In this document: piece by piece, positions 43,777 through 53,142 of the stretch
How positions within the stretch are numbered: the stretch's first letter is position 1
Layout of the letters: each line of letters starts with the position of its first letter
Assembly (NCBI RefSeq): GCF_019669965.1
Contig: NZ_AP019781.1
Span: 806,001-870,000, forward strand
Source of the DNA: Methanoculleus chikugoensis
Lineage (GTDB): Archaea; Halobacteriota; Methanomicrobia; Methanomicrobiales; Methanoculleaceae
Direction: 5' to 3'
DNA length: 64,000 nucleotides
The notes under the pieces: generated by a model
The model's database searches: none
The model's input: the letters and a program-made list of their open reading frames with translations, nothing else
Told to the model about the DNA's origin: nothing
Program-made: the position numbers and the translations under genes

Positions 43777-44970
43777 ATGATTGACTCCGGCGCTACGGCG
43801 TTTATCCTGGTCTGTACGGCACTGGTCATGCTGATGACCCCGGGAGTGGGGCTCTTCTACGGCGGGCTGGTGCGCCGGAAGAACTTCATCTCGATGATCG
43901 CGCTCTCGTTCATCGCGTTCGCCCTCGTCAGCATCCAGTGGGTCGTCTGCGGCTACAGCCTCTCCTTCGGCGCCGACATCAACGGGCTGATCGGGAGCCT
44001 GGAGTACGCCCTCCTGCAGGGCGTCGGAATGGAAGGTTACGGCATCCCCGATCTACTCTTTGCGGCCTTCCAGATGGTCTTTGCGGGACTCACGCTTGCA
44101 ATCGTGACGTCTGGAGTTGCGGAACGGATAAAGATCAGTTCTTTCGTCGTCTTCGGTCTGCTCTGGACGACGCTGGTCTACGACCCGCTTGCCCACTGGG
44201 CATGGGGCGGCGGATGGGCGGCCCAGTTCGGTGCGCTCGACTTCGCCGGCGGCACGGTCGTTCACATCAGTTCCGGCTTCTCGGCGCTGGCGCTCGCGCT
44301 CGTCATCGGGAAGCGTCTCGGGTTCGGCGGCCACGGCATGGAGCCGAACAACATCCCGATGGTCCTCCTCGGCGGGGCGCTTCTCTGGTTCGGGTGGTTC
44401 GGGTTCAACGCCGGGAGCGCTCTCGCCGCGGACGGCCTTGCAGCGAACGCGTTCATCGCGACGAACATCGCCGCCGCTGCCGGGGCACTCGCCTGGCTCT
44501 GTGCCGCCTGGGTTCGCGGCAGGCCCGGATCGGTCGGGATCATCAGCGGAGCGATTGCCGGGCTCGTCGCCATCACTCCGGCGGCCGGATTCGTCACACC
44601 CATAGCCGCGATTCCCATCGGGGCCGCTGCCGGTCTCGTCTGCTACGGCGCGCTGCTCTTCCGGGTTCGGGAGGGGCTCGACGAGAGCCTCGACGCCTGG
44701 GCGATCCACGGCATGGGCGGCATCTTCGGCGCCCTCGCAACTGGAGTTTTTGCGGTCGCGGCTATCGGCGGCGTGGACGGTCTGCTTTACGGGAACCCGA
44801 CCCAGTTCCTCATCCAGGTTGTGGATGTGGCCATCGTCGTGGCCTACTCGTTCGGCGTGACCTACGTCATCGCAAAGGTCGTCGATACGGTGATGGGCCT
44901 GCGGGTCACCGAGGAAGAGGAGTATGTCGGACTGGACATCGCCCAGCACGGTGAGTCCGTGCGGGTGTGA
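43777..44970 (+). CDS. amtB: Ammonium transporter
   Basis: The 397-residue Amt protein has about eleven hydrophobic helices and the family motifs [49 protein letters not shown] and [19 protein letters not shown], including the pore histidines. It conducts ammonium inward. It is followed after ten bases by glnK, whose T-loop blocks the channel. Confidence 0.95.
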   Translation: MIDSGATAFILVCTALVMLMTPGVGLFYGGLVRRKNFISMIALSFIAFALVSIQWVVCGYSLSFGADINGLIGSLEYALLQGVGMEGYGIPDLLFAAFQMVFAGLTLAIVTSGVAERIKISSFVVFGLLWTTLVYDPLAHWAWGGGWAAQFGALDFAGGTVVHISSGFSALALALVIGKRLGFGGHGMEPNNIPMVLLGGALLWFGWFGFNAGSALAADGLAANAFIATNIAAAAGALAWLCAAWVRGRPGSVGIISGAIAGLVAITPAAGFVTPIAAIPIGAAAGLVCYGALLFRVREGLDESLDAWAIHGMGGIFGALATGVFAVAAIGGVDGLLYGNPTQFLIQVVDVAIVVAYSFGVTYVIAKVVDTVMGLRVTEEEEYVGLDIAQHGESVRV

Positions 44971-44980
44971 GGTGGTGCGG

Positions 44981-45328
44981 ATGAAGATGGTTACCGCAGT
45001 CATACGGCCCGAGATGTTCGATGCCGTGAGGACGGCACTCGAGGCAGGCGGCATCTATGGGATGACCGTGAGCGAAGTGATAGGGCGGGGGGCGCAGAAG
45101 GGTATTGCCCTCAAGTTCAGGGGAAAGACGGTGCCGGTCGAACTCATCCCGAAGGTGAAGATCGAGATGGTCGTCAGGGATGCCGATGTCGACAGGGTCA
45201 TCGGTATCTGCCGGGCGAACGGCCGTACCGGCAAGCCCGGCGACGGCAGGATCTTCGTCCTGCCGGTGGAGAGCATCTGTCGGGTGCGGACGGATCTGGA
45301 GGAGCTGGAGGATCCGGAGGAAGCGTAA
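44981..45328 (+). CDS. glnK: PII nitrogen-regulatory protein GlnK
   Basis: The 115-residue PII protein has MKMVTAVIRPEMFDAVRTAL, the T-loop GRGAQKGIALKFRG and the C-terminal GRTGKPGDGRIFVLPVE. The bacterial uridylylation Tyr51 is not present, as in many archaea, so control is by ATP/ADP and 2-oxoglutarate binding. ATG 44981 is chosen for the canonical first strand; an upstream frame start at 44924 overlaps amtB. Confidence 0.94.
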   Translation: MKMVTAVIRPEMFDAVRTALEAGGIYGMTVSEVIGRGAQKGIALKFRGKTVPVELIPKVKIEMVVRDADVDRVIGICRANGRTGKPGDGRIFVLPVESICRVRTDLEELEDPEEA

Positions 45329-45329
45329 C

Positions 45330-45350
45330 TTTTTTTTGGGTTTTTTGGAG
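45330..45350 (+). terminator. Poly-T terminator of amtB-glnK
   Basis: Two T-runs (8 and 6) separated by GGG follow directly after the glnK stop, the simplest form of archaeal termination signal. Confidence 0.5.
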
Positions 45351-45429
45351 GGGTTTTGCCTGGGATTTAATCTTTGATAGTGTCTGCACGTTAGACGTGC
45401 TGTCTGCCGCACCTTTGACCCGTCGCCAT

Positions 45430-45760
45430 TTATACTGTCGGTGCTTGAACTCCTTTCCTGGAGGAACGTCATCTTCCGCATGGGTTCGTGTCCTCCGGTC
45501 AATCACAACTCATGCACGGCTTTCCATGGGGTATCGCCACGCACTGCCCCCGCCCCTTGGGGCGGGGAACGACTGCTGGAACAGCAGGAGTTTAAGCACC
45601 GCAGGTGCGAATGAGGAGGCCGGAGGCCGGGCGGGGTGGGGGTTGACGGGGGATGCTAACACGGTGAGTTTGAGCATCAATGGTATGAGTTGGAGACAGG
45701 GGGGGGGGGCACGCCCCCCCCGTCAGCCCCTCCCCCATGGCGATACTCCCACGGTCCACT
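45430..45760 (+). repeat. Dispersed intergenic element, copy B
   Basis: Reverse-complement partner of the element at 23228-23510; 45532-45644 is almost identical to it. Copy B has about 40 additional bases (near 45645-45690) before the G-run hairpin. It holds a two-hairpin unit on each strand: 45438-45470 (plus) and 45573-45608 (minus). Confidence 0.85.
45573..45608 (-). repeat. Two-hairpin unit, 45.6-kb copy
   Basis: Read on the minus strand: hairpin GCACCTGCGGTGC, linker TTAAACTCC, hairpin TGCTGTTCCAGCA, then GTCG. Confidence 0.65.
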
Positions 45761-45883
45761 GCACTGGGATCCCTCCTCATTTGTAGGTTTTTACGTGGCA
45801 AGACCCACAATCACTGGTGTTTTCCGCCTACCACGGCTTGCCCTCGCCAGGGTTTGTGCCTCCAAAACCCTCCATTCCCCCTC

Positions 45884-46846
45884 CTACTTCCCAAAATGCG
45901 GCAGAACCTCCTTTGTGTAAAACTCCATGAACTCCTGCTGCTGGCCCCCGATCTGGTGGATGCAGACGTGGTCGAACCCCTTCCCGATACTCTCCTCGAT
46001 CTTCCTGATATGCGCCTCCGGGTCGGGCCCGCAGACCACATGCTTCGCCACGTCCTCCGGCGTCACCATCTTCGCCGCCTGCTCGTAGTGGGTCGGCGTG
46101 GGGAGGAGCCGGTTGAGTTCCCCGGCGTTTGCGGGAATCGGCCACTGTTCGTATGCGGTCCTCTGCCCTTCTTCCTCGGTCTGGGCCCAGCAGACCGAGT
46201 TCTCGATGTATGCCGGTTTATCGGCGCCCCCGGAGTCCCGGAAGATGATGAGGTTCTTCTCCGCGTTGCTGCCAGGGTTGATGAACCCGTCTCCGACCCG
46301 CGCGGCCATGGATGCGCTGATCGGGCCTTCGGACGCGATGTAGATCGGAGGGAGATCCTCCGGGAGCGAGAAGACCTGTGCGTTCTCGAGCGTGTAGAAG
46401 GCGCCGTAATAGTCCTGCATCCCGCCCTTCCAGAGCAGCCGGATCACCTCCACCGCCTCTTCGAGCATCTCGATCCTGACCGGCGCCGGAGGCCAGTGGC
46501 TGCCGAAGACGTGCTCGTTGAGGTTCTCACCCGACCCGAGGCCGAGGGCAAACCGTCCCGGCATCATTATGGCGGCGGTTGCGGCGGCCTGGGCGATGAT
46601 CCCGGGGTGGATCCGGATCGTCGGGCAGGTGACGCCCGTCACCAGTCGGAGATCCGCCGTCACCTGCGAGATGCCGCCGATCACGCCCCAGGCAAACGGG
46701 CTCTGCCCCTGCCTGCTCGTCCAGGGGTGGTAGTGATCCGATATCATGGCAAACGTAAATCCGGCATCTTCCGCCTGGCGGGCGTTGCAGACGAGTTCCA
46801 GGGGGCCGTGCTCCTCGCATGCCAGTTTATAACCGATCTCGACCAT
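45884..46846 (-). CDS. Coenzyme F420-dependent oxidoreductase (luciferase-like)
   Basis: The 320-residue protein has the bacterial-luciferase-like fold of F420 enzymes: [38 protein letters not shown] and [17 protein letters not shown]. It fits TIGR03557, related to F420-dependent glucose-6-phosphate dehydrogenase. The hydride donor/acceptor is F420, abundant in methanogens; the organic substrate is unknown. It is divergent from the HPS-RraA gene. Confidence 0.88.
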   Translation of the reverse strand: MVEIGYKLACEEHGPLELVCNARQAEDAGFTFAMISDHYHPWTSRQGQSPFAWGVIGGISQVTADLRLVTGVTCPTIRIHPGIIAQAAATAAIMMPGRFALGLGSGENLNEHVFGSHWPPAPVRIEMLEEAVEVIRLLWKGGMQDYYGAFYTLENAQVFSLPEDLPPIYIASEGPISASMAARVGDGFINPGSNAEKNLIIFRDSGGADKPAYIENSVCWAQTEEEGQRTAYEQWPIPANAGELNRLLPTPTHYEQAAKMVTPEDVAKHVVCGPDPEAHIRKIEESIGKGFDHVCIHQIGGQQQEFMEFYTKEVLPHFGK

Positions 46847-46913
46847 CCGTCATCACATCCGTGTCGCCGGCCACCTCAAGCATCTCATGGGATATAGGTT
46901 TCCCCCGGCCCGG

Positions 46914-46925
46914 CACCAGATAAAT
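46914..46925 (+). promoter_or_regulatory. TATA box of the HPS-RraA gene
   Basis: A CAGATAAATAGA stretch lies about 25-36 bases before the ATG at 46950, the right distance for a short-leader transcript. Confidence 0.45.
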
Positions 46926-46949
46926 AGAACCCTCGCCATACTGTACTGC

Positions 46950-48239
46950 ATGGCAACGCCTACTCTCCAGGTGGCGCTCGATCTCCTCGAGCTCGATCGT
47001 GCGGTTGAGATCGCAGGTGAAGCAGTCCGTGGCGGTGCGGACTGGATCGAGGTCGGGACACCCCTGATCAAGAGCGAGGGGATGCAGGCCGTACGGACGC
47101 TCCGGGAACGTTTTCCTGATCGTGAGATCGTCGCGGATATGAAGATCGCCGATACCGGGGCCGTCGAGGTGGAGATGGCGGCGAAGTCCGGCGCCGGGAT
47201 CGTCTGCATCCTCGCCGATGCCGATGATGCCGTCATCGTCGAGGCGGTGCGCTCCGCCCGCAAGTACGGCGTCCGGCTCATGGCCGACCTCATCAACGTC
47301 GTCGACCCCGTCTCCCGCTCGCGGGAACTTGCCGCGCTCGGTGTCGACTACATCAACGCCCATGTGGGCATCGACCAGCAGATGATCGGCAGATCGTCGC
47401 TCGACCTCCTCCGCCGCCTCGCAGGAGAGGTGGGCGTCCCGATCGCCGTTGCGGGCGGGCTCGATGCAGCAACCGCATCCGAGGCGGTCGCCGCAGGTGC
47501 CTCGGTCGTCATCGTGGGAGGGAACATCGTCAAGGCCGCCGACGTGACCGGGGCGGCGCGGCAGGTCAGGGAGGCCATCGACCGGCCGGAAGTCCGGCAG
47601 CGGGAGGAGGAGAGCCCGGAGGCTGCTATCCGCCGCCTCTTCGAAGCGGTCTCCGCACCGAACGTCACCGACGCCATGCACCGGAAGGGCGCGATGGCGG
47701 GGATCGTCTCGATCTGCGGCGGGGTAAAGGCGGTCGGCCGGGCGGTGACCGTCCGGACTGTCGCCGGGGACTGGGCAAAACCCGTCGAGGCGATCGATCT
47801 TGCCGGGCCTGGCGACGTTCTCGTCGCCAGCAATGACGGGAGGACGGACGTCGCTCCCTGGGGGGAACTCGCCACCCATTCTGCGAAGAACCGGGGGGTT
47901 GCCGGCGTCGTGATCGACGGAGCGGTCCGGGACGTCGACGACATCCGGGAGATGAAGTTCCCGGTCTTCGCCACGGCGACTGTCCCGAACGCCGGTGACC
48001 CGAAGGGTCTTGGGGAGATCAACACCGAGATCACCTGCTGCGGCCAGGAGGTGCGGCCGGGAGACTGGATCGTCGCCGACGAGAGCGGGGTCGTGGTGGT
48101 TCCCCGGGAGCGCGCGTACGAGGTTGCCCGGCGCGCGGTGGAGGTCAAAAAGACCGAAGAGCGGATCCGGGAGGAGATCCGGCGCGGAAAGACGCTCTCA
48201 GAGGTCTCCGAACTCCTGAAATGGGAGAAACGGCACTGA
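46950..48239 (+). CDS. 3-hexulose-6-phosphate synthase fused to an RraA-like domain
   Basis: The 429-residue protein has an orotidine-decarboxylase-fold HPS domain (about 1-210: [18 protein letters not shown] and the [14 protein letters not shown]-x-K-x-x-D active site). It continues into an RraA/aldolase-like domain (about 225-400: [43 protein letters not shown]). HPS joins formaldehyde and ribulose 5-phosphate, or runs backwards to make ribulose 5-phosphate for pentose supply in archaea. HxlB at 14523 is its partner. The RraA-like half has no proven role here. ATG 46950 is the canonical start. Confidence 0.9.
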   Translation: MATPTLQVALDLLELDRAVEIAGEAVRGGADWIEVGTPLIKSEGMQAVRTLRERFPDREIVADMKIADTGAVEVEMAAKSGAGIVCILADADDAVIVEAVRSARKYGVRLMADLINVVDPVSRSRELAALGVDYINAHVGIDQQMIGRSSLDLLRRLAGEVGVPIAVAGGLDAATASEAVAAGASVVIVGGNIVKAADVTGAARQVREAIDRPEVRQREEESPEAAIRRLFEAVSAPNVTDAMHRKGAMAGIVSICGGVKAVGRAVTVRTVAGDWAKPVEAIDLAGPGDVLVASNDGRTDVAPWGELATHSAKNRGVAGVVIDGAVRDVDDIREMKFPVFATATVPNAGDPKGLGEINTEITCCGQEVRPGDWIVADESGVVVVPRERAYEVARRAVEVKKTEERIREEIRRGKTLSEVSELLKWEKRH

Positions 48240-48324
48240 CCGGCGGCGCCCCTGCCTTTATCTGAAGGCGTGACACAGGTAGATCATCCGACACCCGAAC
48301 GGTTTTCCGGGGAGGAGCGGCGGC

Positions 48325-49020
48325 ATGTTGCAGGAGATCAGGGAGGAGGTCGTAGGGGTCGTCCAGGCAGTCCTCCCGATCATCCTGATCATCGTCATCC
48401 TCGAGGTCGGGGTGCTCCGTGCGGCGCCGTCTGATCTCCTCCTGTTCCTGCTCGGGAGCGGCATGGTTGTTCTCGGAATTGCCCTCTTTCTCTCCGGCGT
48501 GAAGGCGGGCCTCCTCCCCATCGGCGATGCAATCGGGTCGGAACTCCCTGCCCGGGGTTCACTCGCACTGGTCATTGCGGGAACGTTCTTTTTCGGCCTC
48601 CTGACGACCATCGCGGAGCCGAATATCCGTATCCTCGCGGGCATGCTCGACACCGCCTCGGGAGGCGGCATCCCGTCCGGTCCCCTGATCCTTGTGATCG
48701 CGGTCAGCGTCGGGTTCATTGTCACCATAGGAGTCCTTCGCATCATCTTCGGATTCCCTCTTGCTTACCTCTTTGCCGCCGGCTACGGTATCGTCCTTCT
48801 TCTTGCGCCGTTCACACCGCCGGATCTCCTCGCCGTCGCGGTTGATGCAGGCGGCGTGACAACCGGGCTCCTGGTGATTCCGGTCATCCTGGCGCTCGGG
48901 ACCGGCGTCAGTTCGGTTCTCGCCGGGCGTTCGGCCCTCACGGACGGCTTCGGGCTGGTCGGGCTTGCCGCACTCGGTCCGGTCATCGGCGTCATGCTGG
49001 TGGGAGTGATCTATCTATGA
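48325..49020 (+). CDS. DUF1538 membrane protein, first half
   Basis: The 231-residue protein has about seven hydrophobic helices. LLFLLGSGMVVLGIALFLSGV, GLLTTIAEPNIRILAG and VTTGLLVIPVILALGTGVS are conserved DUF1538 segments that reappear in the next gene. In many bacteria the two halves are one protein; here they are separate subunits. The family is suspected to be a transporter. The next gene starts inside its stop (ATGA). Confidence 0.85.
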   Translation: MLQEIREEVVGVVQAVLPIILIIVILEVGVLRAAPSDLLLFLLGSGMVVLGIALFLSGVKAGLLPIGDAIGSELPARGSLALVIAGTFFFGLLTTIAEPNIRILAGMLDTASGGGIPSGPLILVIAVSVGFIVTIGVLRIIFGFPLAYLFAAGYGIVLLLAPFTPPDLLAVAVDAGGVTTGLLVIPVILALGTGVSSVLAGRSALTDGFGLVGLAALGPVIGVMLVGVIYL

Positions 49021-49748
49021 TCGTGGCGCCCCTCCTCGAGGGAATGGATCAGGTCTTTCTTGAGGTTGCGCAGGCGCTTCTACCCCTGCTCATCTTCTTC
49101 GGGGTCTTCCAGGTGCTCTTTCTGAAACTTCCGCGGGTCTACGTCATAAACCTCGTGCGGGGCATCCTGATCGCAGCCCTTGGCATGGCTCTCTTCCTCC
49201 AGGGCGTCAATGTTGCGTTCCTCCCGGCTGGCAGGGCGATCGGGGAGGCTGTCACCGCGTTCGGCCACCTGTGGCTGCTCATCCCGTTCGGATTTCTCCT
49301 TGGTTTTCTCGCCACCTACGCGGAGCCCGCGGTCCGGGTTCTTGGCTACCAGGTTGAAGAATCTTCGAGCGGCTACATCAAGGAATCCCTGATCGTCTAC
49401 ACCCTCTCTGTTGCGGTTGCGATCTCCGTAGCGCTCGGGATGGCCCGTCTCGTCTATGGCATTCCACTGCTCTCCATCATAATTCCCGGCTACCTCCTCG
49501 TCATCGTCCTTCTCCTCTTCACCGATCAGGATTTTGTCGGGATCGCGTTTGATTCAGGAGGTGTCGCCACCGGCCCGATGGCGGTCACCTTCCTCCTCTC
49601 CCTTGCCGTCGGAGTTGCGGCGGGGATCGAGGGCCGCAACCCCGTCGTTGACGGGTTCGGGCTGATCGCGCTGATAGCGCTTGCACCCATCCTCTCGGTG
49701 CTGGCGCTCGGCATCCTCTACCGGAGAACACGAGGTGAAGAAACTTGA
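49017..49748 (+). CDS. DUF1538 membrane protein, second half
   Basis: The 243-residue protein repeats the plan of its upstream neighbour: RGILIAALGMALFLQGVNV, GFLATYAEPAVRVLGYQVE and GVATGPMAVTFLLSLAVGV. The AEPxVRxL and GGVxTGP segments occur once in each half, pointing to an inverted- or direct-repeat transporter assembled from two chains. Its stop overlaps the PII gene start. Confidence 0.85.
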   Translation: MIVAPLLEGMDQVFLEVAQALLPLLIFFGVFQVLFLKLPRVYVINLVRGILIAALGMALFLQGVNVAFLPAGRAIGEAVTAFGHLWLLIPFGFLLGFLATYAEPAVRVLGYQVEESSSGYIKESLIVYTLSVAVAISVALGMARLVYGIPLLSIIIPGYLLVIVLLLFTDQDFVGIAFDSGGVATGPMAVTFLLSLAVGVAAGIEGRNPVVDGFGLIALIALAPILSVLALGILYRRTRGEET

Positions 49749-50113
49749 GTAATGAGTCCGATAACGAACTGATTGTCACGATCGTAAAACGGGGCTGGTC
49801 CGAGCCGGTGCTTGCAGCGGCTCGCGGCGCCGGGGCTGAGGGAGGGACCATCATCTTTGGCCGCGGGACCGGTATCCGTGAAGTGAAATCTCTTCTCGGG
49901 ATCGCTATCGAGCCCGAGAAAGAGATCATCTTAACCGTCGTCGCCGCCGACCGGGCGGACGCGGTGCTCGACGCGATCATCGCCGCCGCAGAACTGGATC
50001 AGCCGGGGATGGGCCTTGCATTCGTCCTTCCTATCCGGCGCGTTACGGGAAGGGTTCACATGTTCCGCAAAGGCGAGGCCGAGGACCCGGGAACGCCCCG
50101 GGAACCGGTTTGA
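49745..50113 (+). CDS. PII-like regulator paired with DUF1538
   Basis: The 122-residue protein begins at TTG (MSNESDNELIVTIVKRGWSE) after GAGGTGAAG and contains GGTIIFGRGTGIREVKSLLG and PEKEIILTVV, a PII fold whose T-loop lacks the usual Tyr and the K-G-H segment. It resembles the divergent PII-NG group that others have reported beside membrane transporters. It probably gates the DUF1538 pair as GlnK gates AmtB, which is inference. Confidence 0.82.
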   Translation: MSNESDNELIVTIVKRGWSEPVLAAARGAGAEGGTIIFGRGTGIREVKSLLGIAIEPEKEIILTVVAADRADAVLDAIIAAAELDQPGMGLAFVLPIRRVTGRVHMFRKGEAEDPGTPREPV

Positions 50114-50120
50114 TCTTGAA

Positions 50121-50552
50121 TTATCGGAAAAGGGATGCTTTGAGGAGTTCCCCGCCGTGGCCGAGGATCTGCCGGACGGCATCCTCAGCCTGGTCAACGC
50201 GCAGGATCAGGACCGCCGCGTCCTTCCCCGAGTAGGCGTAGGCATACTCGATGTTGATCCCGGCATCCCCGAGGATCGACGCGATGTCCGAGAGGCCGCC
50301 CGGCTCATCCCGCATCTTCACGCCGATGACGTCGGTGAACGAGACCCTGAACCCGAGATCGGTCAGTCTCCGGTGGGCGTCCTCCGGCCGGTCGACGAGC
50401 GCGCGGACGACACCGAACCCGTCCGCCTCGGCAATACTGAACGCAAATATGTTGATTCCCGCATCCCGGAGCGCACCGGCGATCGCCGCGAGGCGCCCCG
50501 GGCGGTTCTCCGAAAAGATCGAGATCTGTTTGACGATATACGACTTCTCCAT
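50121..50552 (-). CDS. Tandem ACT-domain protein
   Basis: The 143-residue protein consists of two ACT domains: VKQISIFSENRPGRLAAIAGALRDAGINI (about 8-36) and VKMRDEPGGLSDIASILGDAGINIEYAYAY (about 78-107). ACT domains bind amino acids. It follows the phenylacetate-CoA ligase genes, the conserved neighbourhood in archaea, and may sense an aromatic amino acid or aryl acid. Its ATG touches the stop of the upstream ligase. Confidence 0.88.
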   Translation of the reverse strand: MEKSYIVKQISIFSENRPGRLAAIAGALRDAGINIFAFSIAEADGFGVVRALVDRPEDAHRRLTDLGFRVSFTDVIGVKMRDEPGGLSDIASILGDAGINIEYAYAYSGKDAAVLILRVDQAEDAVRQILGHGGELLKASLFR

Positions 50553-51853
50553 TACAATGACCTCCTGTCAACAACCTTCTTCGACTTGCCTTCGAACCGC
50601 GGAAGAGTTCCCGGCTCGACCAGTTCGACGTCCACGCCCACGTTCAGCGAGCTCCGCAGGCGGTGCTCCACGACCTTCTTGATCACCATGAGTTCGGTGA
50701 TCTTGTCGGAGAACGCCTCTTCGCTCACTTCCACCCGCACGAGCATGGAATCGAGCGCACCTTTGCGGTCGACGACGATCTGGAAGTGTCTGCCGACCTG
50801 GGGGATCTCGAGCAGCGCGTGCTCCACCTGCGACGGGAAGACGTTGATGCCCCGGACGATCAGCATGTCGTCCACCCTCCCGCGGATGCGGTTGATGCGC
50901 GGGTGGGTCCGGCCGCAGGCGCAGGGGCTCTCCTCGATGGCGGTGAGGTCGCCGATACGGTACCTGACCATGGGCAGCGCCTCTTTCTGCAGCATGGTGA
51001 TGGTCAGCTCGCCCTGTTCGCCGGGCGCGAGCACCTCGCCGGTCGCGGGATCCACGATCTCGACGAGCGCGAGGTCGCCCCATATGTGGACACCCTGCTG
51101 CTCGGCGCACTCGGTGAACATCGGCCCGGAGAGTTCGCTCGTCCCGTATATGTCGTATGCGCGGATTCCGAGCCAGTCCTCGATCCGGCTCCGCATCTGC
51201 TCCGACCAGGGCTCGGCGCCGAGAAAGCCGATCCGCAGCTCGGTATCGTTCTTGATCGAGACGCCCATCTTCTCCGCCACCTCTCCCATGTGGAGGAGGT
51301 AGGAGGGGGTGCAGGCGATCGCGGTGACGTGGAGATCCTGCATCAGTTCGATCTGCCGCTCGGTGTTCCCGACGCTCGTCGGAAGGACGGTTGCGCCGAC
51401 CCGTTCGGCGCCGTAGTGGGCGCCAAGGCCGCCGGTGAAGAGGCCGTAGCCGTAACTGACCTGGATGACGTCGCCCCGCCCGAGACCGCAGGAGGAGAAG
51501 CCCCGCGCCAGGGACTCGCTCCAGTTCTCGATATCCCGCTCCGTGTAGCCGACGACGGTCGGTTTCCCCGTCGTCCCGGAAGAGACGTGGTACCTGACCA
51601 GCTCATTCCGCTCGGCGGTGAAGATCCTGTCCGGGTAGCCGTCCCGCAGGTCGCTCTTGTACATGAACGGGAGTTTCGCGACATCTTCGAGCGTCCTGAT
51701 ATCGTCGGGGTGAACCTGGTGCTCCTTCATCCGGCTCCGGTAGAAGTCGTTGAAGCTGTAGAGCCGATATACCAGGGATTTGACGAGTTTGAACTGGAGG
51801 CGCCGCAGTTCGTCGAGCGGCATCTCCTCAATCCGCGGGTTCCACGGAGCCAT
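50552..51853 (-). CDS. paaK: Phenylacetate-CoA ligase, paralogue 1
   Basis: The 433-residue AMP-forming ligase has the phosphate loop YHVSSGTTGKPTVVGYTERD, IYGTSELSGPMFTECAEQQG and the hinge region VRGINVFPSQVEHALLEIP. It activates an aryl acetate to its CoA thioester using ATP. In methanogens this often serves uptake of aryl acids for aromatic amino acids. It overlaps its paralogue by one base. Confidence 0.9.
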   Translation of the reverse strand: MAPWNPRIEEMPLDELRRLQFKLVKSLVYRLYSFNDFYRSRMKEHQVHPDDIRTLEDVAKLPFMYKSDLRDGYPDRIFTAERNELVRYHVSSGTTGKPTVVGYTERDIENWSESLARGFSSCGLGRGDVIQVSYGYGLFTGGLGAHYGAERVGATVLPTSVGNTERQIELMQDLHVTAIACTPSYLLHMGEVAEKMGVSIKNDTELRIGFLGAEPWSEQMRSRIEDWLGIRAYDIYGTSELSGPMFTECAEQQGVHIWGDLALVEIVDPATGEVLAPGEQGELTITMLQKEALPMVRYRIGDLTAIEESPCACGRTHPRINRIRGRVDDMLIVRGINVFPSQVEHALLEIPQVGRHFQIVVDRKGALDSMLVRVEVSEEAFSDKITELMVIKKVVEHRLRSSLNVGVDVELVEPGTLPRFEGKSKKVVDRRSL

Positions 51854-53142
51854 CAGATCGCTCCCCGCCGGTCGATGACCCGTTTTGCCTTCCCCTCGAA
51901 CCGGGGGAGCGTTCCCGGCTCGACCAGGGTCACCGCGGTCCGAAGGCCGAGCACGTTGTGAAGTTCGCCGGAGATCTTCTTCTGCATACGGGCGAGGTCC
52001 TGCAGTTCGCCGGAGAACCCCGCCCTGCTCATCTCTACCTCGATAGTCATCTCATCCAGATGTTTGACGCGATCGATATATACCATGAACTGCTCCCCGA
52101 CCTCCGGGAGGGCGCGCAGCACGTGCTCGATCTGGGACGGAAAGACGTTGATCCCCCGGATGACCAGCATATCGTCGCTCCGGCCGGTGATCCGTTCGAT
52201 CTTCTGTCCGCGCCCGCAGGCGCATCCATCCTCCATCAGCCGGGTCACGTCGCCGGTGCGGTAGCGGATGAGCGGCAGGGCCTCCTTGACGAGCGGGGTG
52301 ATGACGAGTTCGCCCCGTTCGCCGGGAGCGAGACGCTCGCCCGTCTTCGGGTCGATGATCTCCGCAAGGTAGCAGTCGTGCCAGAGGTGGAGACCGTCCC
52401 TCTCCGGGCACTCGAACGCCACACCGGGGCCGTACATCTCCGAGAGCCCGTAACTGTCGTATGCCTTCACGCCGAGGCGCCGCTCGAGTTCTGCCCGCGT
52501 GTTCTCCGACCAGGGTTCGGCCCCGAATATCCCGGTCTTGAGGGAGTCCAGCGTCTTTCCCATCGACTCGGCCACCTCGGCGAGGTGGAGGGCATAACTC
52601 GGAGTGCAGTGGATCGCGGTCACCCCGAAGTCCTCGATCATCTCGATCTGGCGCCGGGTGTTTCCGGTCGCGCTCGGGAGCACGGTCGCCCCGATCTTCT
52701 CGGCGCCGTAATGGAACCCGAGCCCCCCGGTGAAGAGGCCGTAGTTGACCGCGTTCTGGAAGACGTCGTCCTCGGAAAGACCGATCATCGTCAAATTCCG
52801 CGCGATCAACTCCGACCAGTTATCCAGATCCTGGCGGGTGTAGCCGACGACGGTCGGCTTGCCCGTCGTGCCGGAGGTGGTGTGAATCCGGACGATCTCT
52901 TTCAAGGGGGTCGCAAAGAGGCCGAACGGGTATCCGGCCTGGAGTTCCTTTTTGTAGGTGAAGGGGAGTTTCTCCACGTCGTCGAGCGTCCTGATCTCGT
53001 CCGGCGAGATGCCCGCTTCTTTTAGTTTTCTCTGGTATAGCCCTACTTTCTGTGCCTGGTGCAGCGACCATTTCAGCCGCTTCAGTTGCAGATCCGCGAG
53101 TTCGTCAGGCCGGATCGTCTCCATCGCTCTATTCCAGAACAT
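51853..53142 (-). CDS. paaK: Phenylacetate-CoA ligase, paralogue 2
   Basis: The 429-residue AMP-forming ligase is collinear with its downstream neighbour: IHTTSGTTGKPTVVGYTRQD, DSYGLSEMYGPGVAFECPER and VIRGINVFPSQIEHVLRALP. It leads the ligase-ligase-ACT operon. The start at 53142 gives MFWNRAMETIRPDEL; the inner ATG (METIRPDEL) is also possible. The two paralogues probably differ in aryl substrate. Confidence 0.9.
   Translation of the reverse strand: MFWNRAMETIRPDELADLQLKRLKWSLHQAQKVGLYQRKLKEAGISPDEIRTLDDVEKLPFTYKKELQAGYPFGLFATPLKEIVRIHTTSGTTGKPTVVGYTRQDLDNWSELIARNLTMIGLSEDDVFQNAVNYGLFTGGLGFHYGAEKIGATVLPSATGNTRRQIEMIEDFGVTAIHCTPSYALHLAEVAESMGKTLDSLKTGIFGAEPWSENTRAELERRLGVKAYDSYGLSEMYGPGVAFECPERDGLHLWHDCYLAEIIDPKTGERLAPGERGELVITPLVKEALPLIRYRTGDVTRLMEDGCACGRGQKIERITGRSDDMLVIRGINVFPSQIEHVLRALPEVGEQFMVYIDRVKHLDEMTIEVEMSRAGFSGELQDLARMQKKISGELHNVLGLRTAVTLVEPGTLPRFEGKAKRVIDRRGAI

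Larger units (their letters stand above)
45329..45883. other. Convergent intergenic region with terminator and repeat element
   Basis: No gene was found. T8 and T6 runs at 45330-45346 just after glnK form a simple terminator. The dispersed element (45430-45760) fills most of the rest, including a G/C-run hairpin near 45700-45730. Confidence 0.6.
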
